Source: Promethearchaeota archaeon
GTDB lineage: Archaea; Asgardarchaeota; Lokiarchaeia; Sigyniarchaeales; SOKP01
Direction of reading: 5' to 3'
Assembly: GCA_011364975.1 (NCBI GenBank)
Contig: RDOE01000035.1
Location: forward strand, 1 to 33,569
DNA: 33,569 nucleotides
The translations under genes were made by a program, and so were the position numbers. The notes below the pieces were generated by a model. The model did not search any database. It was given only the letters and a program-made list of their open reading frames with translations, and was not told the origin of the DNA. Positions 23,406-31,729 of the stretch are shown one piece after another. The stretch's first letter is position 1. The number at the start of each line of letters is the position of its first letter.

Positions 23406-24140
23406 ATGCCAAATAATGAACCCCCAGATAAGAAAAAAGCACCAAAAAGAGAAGAGCTACATATTACAGTATATCAATTCAACGATCAAATTGGAGATTT
23501 TGAAGAATTAATAATTGATCCCGACGTTGCATTATCTGATTTATTAGATGATGATTTTATACTACTTTTTGTTGATCCTCAGCATTATAGAGTTTGGTTA
23601 TGGCATGGTTTTAATACTACTACTAGAATGAAGTTTATCGCTGCCAAAATGGCAGCTCCAATAAGAGATAGGCATGGAATTGCCTTTAAGATCACAGCCG
23701 TGGATCAGGATAATGAATCCCATGCTTTTAAAGTAATGATAGGTTTAGAGGAGGCTATAGATTATGAAACCTCTCAAACAGGTCCAACTTATGAAGGAAC
23801 AGAAAAAGATCTTGAATTACTTGAGGAATTATCAAGAGAGAAAATATTATATATTCTTGAAAAAACAGATATCCCCGAGGGTTATGAAAGAAAGATGGTT
23901 ATCGTTAAAAATAAAATCTATGGATACAGAGAATATGAAAGGAATTATTTAGGTTCTGTAATAAAAGAAAAGAAATTATTTCCTCTAAAGGAGGAAATTG
24001 AAGATGGTACATATCTCGCAGAAGAATATATCCCTCGAATGCTTTTTTCTTACAACAACGTTGTACTTACAGAATTACTACAGAAGGTAGAAATTGACGA
24101 CAGTATTAAGAAAGAGCCTCTTAAAGGAGTAAATGTTTAA
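23406..24140 (+). CDS. gelsolin-like domain protein (candidate eukaryotic-signature protein)
   Basis: A 244-residue soluble protein. Residues about 20-117 resemble one gelsolin/villin repeat: a strand FILLFVDPQHYRVWLWHG (51-68, the position of the family's Y-L-L-D...V-W-x-W-x-G core), a helix with TTRMKFIAAKMAAPIRD (72-88), and a strand FKITAVDQDNESHAFKVMIG closing the repeat. Asgard archaea encode small gelsolins that act on their actins, so an actin-binding role is possible. The remaining part (about 130-244) is charged and unlike a second gelsolin repeat. The N-terminus is a short basic, proline-containing tail. A small membrane protein gene begins one base after the stop, suggesting the two products work together. 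The domain call rests on pattern resemblance only. Confidence 0.55.
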   Translation: MPNNEPPDKKKAPKREELHITVYQFNDQIGDFEELIIDPDVALSDLLDDDFILLFVDPQHYRVWLWHGFNTTTRMKFIAAKMAAPIRDRHGIAFKITAVDQDNESHAFKVMIGLEEAIDYETSQTGPTYEGTEKDLELLEELSREKILYILEKTDIPEGYERKMVIVKNKIYGYREYERNYLGSVIKEKKLFPLKEEIEDGTYLAEEYIPRMLFSYNNVVLTELLQKVEIDDSIKKEPLKGVNV

Positions 24141-24141
24141 A

Positions 24142-24294
24142 ATGACACCACCAAATCGTAATAAATATCAAAAAGGAAGAACCTATTCTTCTAAAAAGGA
24201 AAGAAGGAGAACAACATTTGCACTCCTAATAATTTCATTATTTGCGATTTCAATTATTGCAAGCGTTATCATCACAATTTATTCGATGCCATAA
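24142..24294 (+). CDS. small single-pass membrane protein (50 aa)
   Basis: Fifty residues: a basic, soluble N-terminal half (MTPPNRNKYQKGRTYSSKKE then three Arg) followed by one hydrophobic helix (about residues 26-47) and a short YSMP end. This is the layout of a protein with its basic end in the cytosol. It begins one base after the gelsolin-like gene, with AAGGAG about ten bases upstream of the ATG, so the pair should be cotranscribed. It is too short for family assignment. The charge pattern, ribosome site and tight linkage argue that it is real. Confidence 0.6.
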   Translation: MTPPNRNKYQKGRTYSSKKERRRTTFALLIISLFAISIIASVIITIYSMP

Positions 24295-24365
24295 AATTTT
24301 ACAATGTTAATAATTAAAATTATGTATTTTCACTCAAATTAACGTAATAATCATTCTCTATTCTC

Positions 24366-25085
24366 ATGCGGATTAAAAGAATTGATTTAATTTTCATGAT
24401 TATTATGGTTATTATTACTATAATCTCCATAGATTTCATAATTAATGAATCTCATAGAGAAATCATCGAAAATATTTCACGTTTCCCTCCTTTTCAAGAC
24501 TTAGCTTTAGGACTCTTAATTACATTTCTTGTTTGCTTAATGGGAAATTTAATTCCTTTTCCAACACCCTATACATTCGTACTGTGTTATAGCAGCCTTC
24601 CATTTTTGAATTTAAATTTTTTTATTCCCTTCATAATAGCTTTGATAGCTAGTTTAGGAAGTCTAATTGGAGAATTAGGAGGATATTTTTTAGGAATGGG
24701 TATTTCCGAATTAATTTCTGACGAGACATACCTAAATTTAAAAAATTATCAACAATATCTTGTTAATCATCCAAGATTAGCACCTATATTGATTTTTATT
24801 TTTGGGTTAACACCATTAAATGATGATTTAATAACAGTTCCTTTAGGGATAATAAGATATAGCTTAAAAAAAACCATTTTTTGGTGTTGGTTAGGAAAAT
24901 TAGGTTTAATGTTAATTTTTTCTTACAATTTGATAAATATATGTTCCCTATTAGGCGGTGAAAATTGGATATTAAGTATTATAACCCTTTATTTATTAGC
25001 TATCTTTATGTATCTATTAATTAAAATCGATATTCTTGAATATCTTAAGAAAAAATTCAGATTCAAATCTAAGAAGAATCTTTAA
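24366..25085 (+). CDS. VTT/DedA-like (SNARE-associated superfamily) membrane protein
   Basis: A 239-residue polytopic membrane protein. The centre resembles the VTT domain found in DedA, TMEM41/VMP1-type lipid scramblases: a re-entrant-like segment GNLIPFPTPYTF near 60-71, the helix with ASLGSLIGELGGYFLGMG around 94-111 (the family's G-x-x-x-G-D/E-x-x-x-Y-x-x-G), and FIFGLTPLNDDLITVPLGI with the P-x-N/D-x-x-x-x-x-P-x-G arrangement of the second re-entrant loop. The family moves or partitions lipids. The C-terminus is strongly basic (KKKFRFKSKKNL), probably cytosolic. It stands alone, convergent with the MttB gene 27 bp away. Confidence 0.6.
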   Translation: MRIKRIDLIFMIIMVIITIISIDFIINESHREIIENISRFPPFQDLALGLLITFLVCLMGNLIPFPTPYTFVLCYSSLPFLNLNFFIPFIIALIASLGSLIGELGGYFLGMGISELISDETYLNLKNYQQYLVNHPRLAPILIFIFGLTPLNDDLITVPLGIIRYSLKKTIFWCWLGKLGLMLIFSYNLINICSLLGGENWILSIITLYLLAIFMYLLIKIDILEYLKKKFRFKSKKNL

Positions 25086-25112
25086 TAATCATCTATTGGT
25101 AGCTAATATAAC

Positions 25113-26639
25113 TTACTTTTGTTCTTTAATTTCAATACCATCTGGTAAAGTTACACTATCAACCATCATACCTTCAGCTTTCCGATAATCATCGAAAGTT
25201 CTCGCTCCAACTTGTTTCATATATTTAAGTAGTGTATTTTCCACATCTTTATCAATGGTAGTAGGTTGATGCTCTTTAAGAATCTGATCAACTTTCTCAC
25301 GAGCTCGTTCTATGATATCCTTTCCCCCTTTCTTAAACCAAGAAGAACGTCTGGCTCTATCGGCTAATCTAGGCATATACAATTCTGATTTCATATACTT
25401 CCGAGTATGACTCTCTGCGAGAAAATTAACTCCTTTAATATCACTCGTTGCTACTTTCTTAATTATATCGAAACCGATCGTATCTTCATTAACTTTTATC
25501 CCTTCTAAGGCTCTTTTTACCATCCCTGCTAAATCATCATCTATAACAAGTAGCTCTAATGCTTCTACTAAAGTGGCTTCATATGTACCTGCGCATGTAA
25601 TATAATTTACTCCCGCTTGAGCTGCTAGCATTAGAGTTTGAAGGCGTTCATATCCATTCTGTAAATCCAAAACTTTAGAATCAGTACCACCTCCCGGACC
25701 CCTTGATGGAATATTATAAAACCGGGCTAGTTGTGCTATCCCTGCCGTAATAAGCCCCATTTCCACAGATCCCATAGCAGAGTTACCTGTTCGCATATCA
25801 GTTATATGTGACACAGTCCCAAAGAATACAGGCGCTCCAGGATTAAGAATCTGCGACAAGACAACACTTCCAATGATTTCCGCATTTGTTTGAGTAATTA
25901 AGCCTGCTAGAGTCACAGGAGCAGAGGCTCCTGCTAGTGCTTCTGGAGCAATTATAGTCGGTTGCTTATATTTGGTAAAAATTGAAAATCCATTTGTCAT
26001 TAATTGCGGAAGATGAAGTGGACTTGTAGGATTCATAAAACCAACAAATCGTGGGTTCTTAATTAATTCATCATCCCCTCCTACTATAATAGAGGCCATA
26101 TTCATCATATCCTGGGAAGCTAATCGTCCAAGACATCCCAAACCATAAGGTTTTTTTGTGTTTTTAACCCATTGATAGATACATTGGGCGTGAATAGTTA
26201 TATATGAAACGTCATTAGGCCATACATCGATATGAGAACAAACAATATTTTCTAAACTATCAACAATTTTAATCTGCTGAATAGTATCAGATAATAATGT
26301 TTTACGAACACCTGCTTTTTTACTTTCATCTTTTATTTTTACAGGAGTCCCAATAGTAGCAAATTGGGTGCTAGTTGTATTCACTTCAAATTTAAACGTA
26401 CCGTCTGGTCCATACAGATTAAATGAATTAGGTGTAGATTTTATTTTTTCTTTAACAAGAGATTCAGGAAATCTAACAAAATGCGTTTCTTCATCGACAA
26501 TAGCACCATAATCTCTTAAAAGGGCTCTAGTATCTTGAGCATCTATTTTCAATCCTACATTAGCTAATAATTGCATAGAAGTTGAATGAATTAATTCTAA
26601 CTCGTCTTTAGAAAAAACTTCCAGATAATTTAATTTCAA
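25113..26639 (-). CDS. MttB-family corrinoid methyltransferase, non-pyrrolysine (first copy)
   Basis: A 508-residue member of the trimethylamine:corrinoid methyltransferase superfamily. Members move a methyl group from an amine or quaternary ammonium compound to a cobalt corrinoid protein. The frame is open over the full family length with no in-frame TAG, unlike the pyrrolysine-containing trimethylamine enzymes; glycine-betaine-type relatives also lack it. Typical segments are FATIGTPVKI, VWPNDVSYIT, PTSPLHLPQLM, GAPVFFGTVSH, PSRGPGGGTDSK and ELLVIDDDLAGMV. I place the start at TTG 26639, with GGAGTG six bases upstream and an N-terminus matching its paralogue at 27442; a GTG at 26648 would sit inside that ribosome site. 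It follows the corrinoid protein gene by under 20 bp. Confidence 0.88.
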   Translation of the reverse strand: MKLNYLEVFSKDELELIHSTSMQLLANVGLKIDAQDTRALLRDYGAIVDEETHFVRFPESLVKEKIKSTPNSFNLYGPDGTFKFEVNTTSTQFATIGTPVKIKDESKKAGVRKTLLSDTIQQIKIVDSLENIVCSHIDVWPNDVSYITIHAQCIYQWVKNTKKPYGLGCLGRLASQDMMNMASIIVGGDDELIKNPRFVGFMNPTSPLHLPQLMTNGFSIFTKYKQPTIIAPEALAGASAPVTLAGLITQTNAEIIGSVVLSQILNPGAPVFFGTVSHITDMRTGNSAMGSVEMGLITAGIAQLARFYNIPSRGPGGGTDSKVLDLQNGYERLQTLMLAAQAGVNYITCAGTYEATLVEALELLVIDDDLAGMVKRALEGIKVNEDTIGFDIIKKVATSDIKGVNFLAESHTRKYMKSELYMPRLADRARRSSWFKKGGKDIIERAREKVDQILKEHQPTTIDKDVENTLLKYMKQVGARTFDDYRKAEGMMVDSVTLPDGIEIKEQK

Positions 26640-26657
26640 TTTATGCACTCCGTAGCT

Positions 26658-27299
26658 TTATTTGCATAATTGTTGTACTTTTTGTACTGCTTCTATTGCG
26701 TCATCTGCATGTGCATCAGCCCCGATTTGGTCTGCCCACTCTTCTGTGGTGGGAGCGCCCCCTACAATTACTTTATATTTCTCCCTTAAGCCTCTCTTTT
26801 TTAATTCCTCAATTACTTGTTTTTGAAAATCCATTGACATCGTTAATAAAGAAGAAAGACCAATAATATTTGCCCCTACTTCTTCCGCTTTTGAAATAAA
26901 TTGATCAGCTGTCACTTCAACACCTAAATTATAAACTTCAAAACCATTTGAAAATAGAAAGGATGCAACAAGGTCCTTTCCAATACTATGGACATCACTT
27001 TCTACAGTCCCTATTACTACTTTTCCTAAAGATTTCTTCTCTCCACCTGAAGCTCTAATAGCAGGATCTAATACTTCATTAATTGCTTTCTTTACTACTT
27101 CTGCAGAGCCTATTAAGTCTGGCAAAAAAATTTCTTCACTCTCAAACTGATCTCCAATAAATTTCATAACTTTTCCGATTATCTTTAATAATTCTTCAGC
27201 AGTAGCTTCTTTGTTCTCTAAAGTAGAGAGACATAATTTAATTAATCCTTCTTCATCCCATTCAACAATAAGATTTTTCACTTTTTCTTCTAAAGCCAT
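26658..27299 (-). CDS. corrinoid (cobalamin-binding) methyl-carrier protein, MttC-like
   Basis: A 213-residue two-domain corrinoid protein. Residues about 1-85 are the helical cap that covers the cofactor (FLPDLIGSAEVVKKAI at 58-73), and residues 92-213 the Rossmann-like B12 domain with the DVHSIGK signature at 102-108; His104 is the lower cobalt ligand. LSSLLTMSM and GGAPTTEEWADQIGAD are the usual nucleotide-tail contacts. It accepts a methyl group from a partner MttB enzyme and hands it to a second methyltransferase. No such acceptor methyltransferase (MtbA or MtrH type) and no reductive activase lie in the window. First gene of the leftward operon, directly after the divergent promoter region. 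Confidence 0.94.
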   Translation of the reverse strand: MALEEKVKNLIVEWDEEGLIKLCLSTLENKEATAEELLKIIGKVMKFIGDQFESEEIFLPDLIGSAEVVKKAINEVLDPAIRASGGEKKSLGKVVIGTVESDVHSIGKDLVASFLFSNGFEVYNLGVEVTADQFISKAEEVGANIIGLSSLLTMSMDFQKQVIEELKKRGLREKYKVIVGGAPTTEEWADQIGADAHADDAIEAVQKVQQLCK

Positions 27300-27441
27300 T
27301 TTCTTCTCTCTAAATAAATTTCGAAATATAATTTTAATTTAGTACTACTCAGTATAAAAGAAAAAGTTTATCAAAAAATTGATAAATAAATGACTTCTTG
27401 TTAGTAAATATTGAAACTGATTTTTATAATATGATTTTAGA
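27300..27441. promoter_or_regulatory. divergent promoter region of the methyltransferase island
   Basis: This 142 bp spacer drives the leftward corrinoid-protein/MttB operon and the rightward MttB/PLP operon. On the minus strand a TATA-like CTTTTATA lies at about 27353-27360, some 55 bp before the corrinoid gene. The shared inverted repeat at 27367-27386 is near its middle, a suitable place for one regulator to control both directions. Confidence 0.55.
27367..27386. repeat. 8+8 bp perfect inverted repeat, candidate operator
   Basis: TTTATCAA, four A, then TTGATAAA: both arms match perfectly, centred near 27376.5 in the 142 bp spacer between two divergent methyltransferase operons. The size and symmetry fit a dimeric helix-turn-helix regulator. 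The G/C pair in each arm makes chance less likely than for the pure A/T repeats nearby. Confidence 0.5.
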
Positions 27442-28950
27442 ATGAATTTAAGCAAAATAGAACTATTTTCTAAAGAAGAAATTGAACAGATTCATCAAGC
27501 ATCAATAGAGTTATTAAAGGATGTTGGAGTAAAGATTGAGTCTGAAGAAGCATTAAATTTATTGAAAAATCATGGCGTTATTGTGGATTTAAAAACAAAA
27601 TTTGCTAAATTTCCAGAAGAGTTGATAAAAAATCAATTAAATCATGTCCCAAATTCCTTTAAATTGTATGGGAGAGATGGGTCCTTTCAGTTTGAAGTAA
27701 ACACAACTAGCACCCAATTTGCCACCGTTGGCACACCTGTAAAGATTTATGATCCCTCTGATAAAAAGAAAGTACGAAAGACAGTTCTTGCTGATACTAT
27801 TAGTCAGATACGTATCGTTGATAGTTTGAAAAACATTATGTGTTCTCATGTGGATGTGTGGCCAAATGATGTTCCCTATCTAGAAACTCATTATCATGCA
27901 ATAAGAGCATGGGCTGAAAATAGTTTAAAACCATATGGTCTGGGATGTTATGGAAGACTAGCAAGCACTGATATGATGAAGTTAACATCAATCGTAGTTG
28001 GTGGAGAAGAGGAGTTAAAGAGACACCCAAGATTGATTGGATTTTTCAATCCTACTAGCCCATTAACACTCACAAAAATAATGTTAAACGGCCTTTTTGT
28101 TTTTGCTGAATGGAATCAGCCTACCATTATTGCACCAGCTGCAAGTGCAGGTTCAACTGCCCCTGTAACTTTGGCAGGGTTACTTGTCCAAACTAATGCA
28201 GAAGTACTTTCTTCTATAGTATTAACCCAATTAATAAAGCAAGGTACTCCTGTATTTTATTCTACTATGAATTGCCCTATGGATCCCCCAACTGGCAATG
28301 TTGCGTGGGGATCAGTTGAAACTGGGTTAATCACCGCAGCAGTGGCTCAGATGGCACATTATTATAACATCCCTTCTCGAGGTCCAGGTGCAGTTACAGA
28401 ATCTAAATGTTTTGATATCCAAAATGGCTTTGAACGTTTTATGACATTATATTATGCTGCCAATTCAGGTATTAATTATATAACATGTGCCGGAACATAT
28501 GAATCATCATTAGCAGAAGCCTTAGAGTTATTGGTCATCGATGATGAATTAATAGATATAATGAAGCGGGGGATGGAAGGAATCAGGGTAAATGATGAAA
28601 CCTTGGCTAAAGAAGAAATTAAACGGGTAATTACTGAAGGAAAAAATTATTTAATGTTAAAACACACTGCTAAAAATACAAGAAAAGAGATCTTTGTTCC
28701 AAAGCTAGTAGATAGAGAACGGAGAGGTATTTGGATACGAAATGGATCTAAAGATATTGTAATGCGAGCAGGAGAGAAAGTAAATGAAATTTTAAGTAAA
28801 CAAAAAGGACTTGGGATCACTATAGATGAAGATAAAAAATTTCAGGAATTCTTCAAAATTATTTCAGCGAGGAGTTATGATGATTTCCGTAAAGCTGAGG
28901 GAATGGATGAATTAGATTCAACTTCTGGATTATCTGGAGTGGAGGGATAA
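27442..28950 (+). CDS. MttB-family corrinoid methyltransferase, non-pyrrolysine (second copy)
   Basis: A 502-residue paralogue of the methyltransferase at 25113-26639, collinear with it along the full length (MNLSKIELFSKEEIEQIH against MKLNYLEVFSKDELELIH; FATVGTPVKIYD against FATIGTPVKIKD; VWPNDVPYLETH against VWPNDVSYITIH). No in-frame amber codon occurs. The copies differ at probable substrate-region positions, for example PSRGPGAVTESKCFD here against PSRGPGGGTDSKVLD and TMNCPMDPPTGN against TVSHITDMRTGN, so they may accept different methyl donors while sharing the single corrinoid protein next door. Alternatively one may work in reverse or with a distant partner. The stop codon is followed directly by the PLP-enzyme start, implying tight cotranslation. 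Confidence 0.88.
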   Translation: MNLSKIELFSKEEIEQIHQASIELLKDVGVKIESEEALNLLKNHGVIVDLKTKFAKFPEELIKNQLNHVPNSFKLYGRDGSFQFEVNTTSTQFATVGTPVKIYDPSDKKKVRKTVLADTISQIRIVDSLKNIMCSHVDVWPNDVPYLETHYHAIRAWAENSLKPYGLGCYGRLASTDMMKLTSIVVGGEEELKRHPRLIGFFNPTSPLTLTKIMLNGLFVFAEWNQPTIIAPAASAGSTAPVTLAGLLVQTNAEVLSSIVLTQLIKQGTPVFYSTMNCPMDPPTGNVAWGSVETGLITAAVAQMAHYYNIPSRGPGAVTESKCFDIQNGFERFMTLYYAANSGINYITCAGTYESSLAEALELLVIDDELIDIMKRGMEGIRVNDETLAKEEIKRVITEGKNYLMLKHTAKNTRKEIFVPKLVDRERRGIWIRNGSKDIVMRAGEKVNEILSKQKGLGITIDEDKKFQEFFKIISARSYDDFRKAEGMDELDSTSGLSGVEG

Positions 28951-30234
28951 GTGATGGAAGAAAAAGAAAGAAAAACACAAGATCAGATTAATAAAGAATT
29001 AAGAGAAGAATGGGACAAATTAGAGTTTGCTACACAAGAAGTAAGAGCCGGAGAGGATCCCTATCCAAGCACCAATAATAGTTTGAGAGTTCCTATTTAT
29101 GCTACTAAATCTTATGTCTATCCTACGATGACTGATATGCTTAAACATCATTATTTTTATTCAAGAACTGAAAATCCTACTCTATATGCTTTAGATAAGA
29201 AACTAGCAACTTTACATGAAGGTGAGGATGCTATATCAGTAGCATCAGGAATGGGGGCAATACATCTTGCTTGTTCAAGTATCCTTCAAAAACGATTGAA
29301 GCGTATAAAGCCACATAAAATAGGAAAGTTTCTTCCTCAGACTAACTCTGAGAAGATTCCAAACTTCGTTGTTCATAAAAATCAATATACTGGAACATAT
29401 CGTTTATTTTTAAATCTATACCCCCAAATGGGTTTTATGCCTCGTATTGTCGATTTACGAGATATAAATGCTTTAAAAAAGGCAATAGATTCTGATACAA
29501 GATTTATATTTTTTGAAACTCCGGCAAATCCATCAATTGATGTAATCGATATTGAAAAATGTGCAGACTTGATACATGAAGTAAACGGAAAATGTATTGT
29601 AGATAATACTTTTGCAAGTCCAGCGTTGCAAAAACCATTACAATTAGGTGCAGATATAGTAATCGAAAGCTTAACAAAGTATATTAATGGGCATGGAGAC
29701 GCAATGGGTGGGGTAATTGTCGGTCCTAAAAATGATCTCCTCAATATTAGATATTTTTGGTTAGAGTTAGAGGGCCAAGTAATGAGTCCTTTTAGTGCTT
29801 GGCTCATTTTAAGAGGTTGTAGAACTCTAAGCATTCGAATGGATAAACATTCCTCGACTGCAATGCAAATCGCTGAATTTTTGGAGAATCACCCAAAAGT
29901 AGCTAAAGTGATTTATCCTGGATTAAATTCGCATCCTGCTCACGAAGTTGCTAAAAAGCAAATGAGCAATTTTGGAGGGATGATTGGGTTTGAACTAAAT
30001 TCTATGGAAGAAAGTTATAGCTTTATTGATAATTTAAAAACGATAAAAATAGGCGTTTCTTTAGGCGATACAACATCTTTAATGGAATACACTTCGATTA
30101 TGACAGGAATCGATTTAGCATCTTGGGAAAAAAAATTGATGGAAATGTCTGATACACATTTTCGTTTTTCTGTTGGTTTAGAAGATCCCCAAGATTTAAT
30201 TATAGATTTAGAACAAGCGCTAAATAAAATATAA
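28951..30234 (+). CDS. Cys/Met-metabolism PLP-dependent enzyme (methionine gamma-lyase / cystathionine gamma-synthase family)
   Basis: A 427-residue fold-type I PLP enzyme. YSRTENPTLYALDKKLATLHEG at 70-91, SVASGMGAI at 96-104, DNTFASPALQKPL at 218-230 and ESLTKYINGHGD at 239-250 (Schiff-base Lys243) are family hallmarks. The family performs gamma- or beta-elimination or replacement on sulfur amino acids (methionine, cystathionine, O-acyl-homoserine); the exact reaction is not clear. About 25 extra residues (113-137, rich in Lys/Arg) follow the PLP-binding glycine region. The active-site tyrosine lies in QYTGTYRLF where YGGT is usual. It starts with GTG (or ATG at 28954) directly on the MttB stop, so its chemistry is probably tied to the methyl-transfer pathway. 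Confidence 0.88.
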   Translation: MMEEKERKTQDQINKELREEWDKLEFATQEVRAGEDPYPSTNNSLRVPIYATKSYVYPTMTDMLKHHYFYSRTENPTLYALDKKLATLHEGEDAISVASGMGAIHLACSSILQKRLKRIKPHKIGKFLPQTNSEKIPNFVVHKNQYTGTYRLFLNLYPQMGFMPRIVDLRDINALKKAIDSDTRFIFFETPANPSIDVIDIEKCADLIHEVNGKCIVDNTFASPALQKPLQLGADIVIESLTKYINGHGDAMGGVIVGPKNDLLNIRYFWLELEGQVMSPFSAWLILRGCRTLSIRMDKHSSTAMQIAEFLENHPKVAKVIYPGLNSHPAHEVAKKQMSNFGGMIGFELNSMEESYSFIDNLKTIKIGVSLGDTTSLMEYTSIMTGIDLASWEKKLMEMSDTHFRFSVGLEDPQDLIIDLEQALNKI

Positions 30235-30246
30235 AAAAATAGAAAT

Positions 30247-31611
30247 TTAAGCAGATTTAACTTTATCCATTTTCTCTTGATGAAGCTCCTTAAGTTTCAC
30301 CTTCATCTCAAGTACCTTTTGCTTTGTAAAAGGAAAGAAATACAAACTTATCAAAGATACTCCTAAGGCTATACCCGGAACCCATACAAACAAAAATCGT
30401 AATCCGAACTCAACATTTGGGATGTTTGGAACATATTCTTCCCAACCAGTCTGAGTAAAGACTATGCCAACTATTATTATTGATAGAATCATTGATAATC
30501 TCATAAAGAAGTTTGCAATCCCGAAGAAAATCCCTTCTCGCCTAACACCAGTTTTCAACTCATCATCATCAATAACATCCGCGACGATGTACCAAATAAA
30601 GTAAAGCATTCCTCCAAAGCCAATCCCCATGAAAATTACAACTATAATTGCATCTATATATGAGGAAATGAATAACATTGGCAAAGAAGCAATGAAATAT
30701 AAAATAACTGATAAGCCATATCCGATTCGACTACCCAATTTAATGTCAAGTTTTTTCCATAGAAACATAGTGACAATTCCAACAATATAAAGAAGACCCA
30801 TCAAGATAGAAGTTTCAAATGAGCTCGTAGTCCCTAAAATCTCCGCTGAGAATAATGGAACGATTGTAGCCAATAATAAAAGGATGAACTCATATAAGAA
30901 AAACATTATAATATAGAGTACAAATCCCTTATTTCTAAATGTATAACCTAATGCTTTAATATAAGAAAATTGTTTTTGATAATCAAGTTTAAATTCTTCT
31001 CGTTCTTTAGCGCCCCATATTAAGAAAATTATTAAGGAAACTCCCACAATAATCGTCGTAGCAATGCCATTCAATAAATACCCCTCTCTTACATTAGTTT
31101 CTCCAATAAATATTCCTGGTATCAAAGCTGCTAGTATTAATCCTACAGCGGCAAAAATCTGTCTTATAGTGTTCACTTGTGTTCGTTCTTCGACAGATGT
31201 GTAAAGCTCGGGGAAAAGAGAGTCAGTAGGAAGAGCAATGAGAGTATAAGCAGTGTCGTAAAGTAATAACATTATCAAAAGATAATAGAATTGGGTTATT
31301 TCTCCACTTAAAGGTGGGAGCCAAATTAAAATTTCCAACGCCAAAACAGGAATAAAACCTATCATGATATATATTCGACGACGACCAAACCTTGAATGCG
31401 TTCTATCTGAGAGGTAACCAATCAAAGGATCATTGAAAGCATTCCAAATAGTCCATATGATATATGCCGTCATTATATAGCCTATACTCAATTTAACAGC
31501 AGAAAAATAAAATGTAAACACCCAAAGGTTAAACGCACTGTTGATGAACCACTCTACACCATTGCCTAATGAAAATGCATATTTTTGACTTTTACTAAAT
31601 CGCATACTCAT
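30247..31611 (-). CDS. GPH/MelB-type major facilitator transporter
   Basis: A 454-residue membrane transporter with about twelve hydrophobic spans. The segment FNDPLIGYLSDRTHSRFGRRR near 58-78 is the hallmark of the glycoside-pentoside-hexuronide cation symporter group (MelB-like), and FFIWYIVADVIDDDELKTGVRREG-like sequence near 345-368 contains the second conserved loop (VADVIDDDE). The group moves sugars and related solutes with cations. It is convergent with the PLP enzyme, 12 bp apart, so it is not in that operon; import of the methylated substrate is conceivable but unsupported by family knowledge, and a sugar is likelier. The start may be either Met1 or Met3. Confidence 0.85.
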   Translation of the reverse strand: MSMRFSKSQKYAFSLGNGVEWFINSAFNLWVFTFYFSAVKLSIGYIMTAYIIWTIWNAFNDPLIGYLSDRTHSRFGRRRIYIMIGFIPVLALEILIWLPPLSGEITQFYYLLIMLLLYDTAYTLIALPTDSLFPELYTSVEERTQVNTIRQIFAAVGLILAALIPGIFIGETNVREGYLLNGIATTIIVGVSLIIFLIWGAKEREEFKLDYQKQFSYIKALGYTFRNKGFVLYIIMFFLYEFILLLLATIVPLFSAEILGTTSSFETSILMGLLYIVGIVTMFLWKKLDIKLGSRIGYGLSVILYFIASLPMLFISSYIDAIIVVIFMGIGFGGMLYFIWYIVADVIDDDELKTGVRREGIFFGIANFFMRLSMILSIIIVGIVFTQTGWEEYVPNIPNVEFGLRFLFVWVPGIALGVSLISLYFFPFTKQKVLEMKVKLKELHQEKMDKVKSA

Positions 31612-31729
31612 TCTAATTCACTTAAGATTGAAAAAATTAATAATTAGCATTAAGAATCTTTTTTAATATTTAAATGGATATAGTTAAGATTAGAAGCCTA
31701 TAAATATGAAAGAGGAAAAGAATCTAGGC

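Noticed and set aside
23406..24140. Second gelsolin repeat in the C-terminal half of the gelsolin-like protein
   Set aside because: Residues 130-244 lack the V-W-x-W-x-G strand and the following helix pattern, so only one repeat is supported.
25113..28950. Possible pyrrolysine-type MttB methyltransferases
   Set aside because: Both frames run the full family length with no in-frame TAG, and no pyl biosynthesis genes are in the window.
29382..29834. A 150-codon minus-strand frame inside the PLP enzyme gene
   Set aside because: It is antisense to the conserved PLP-binding region, whose motifs are intact on the plus strand; the antisense product shows no recognisable feature.
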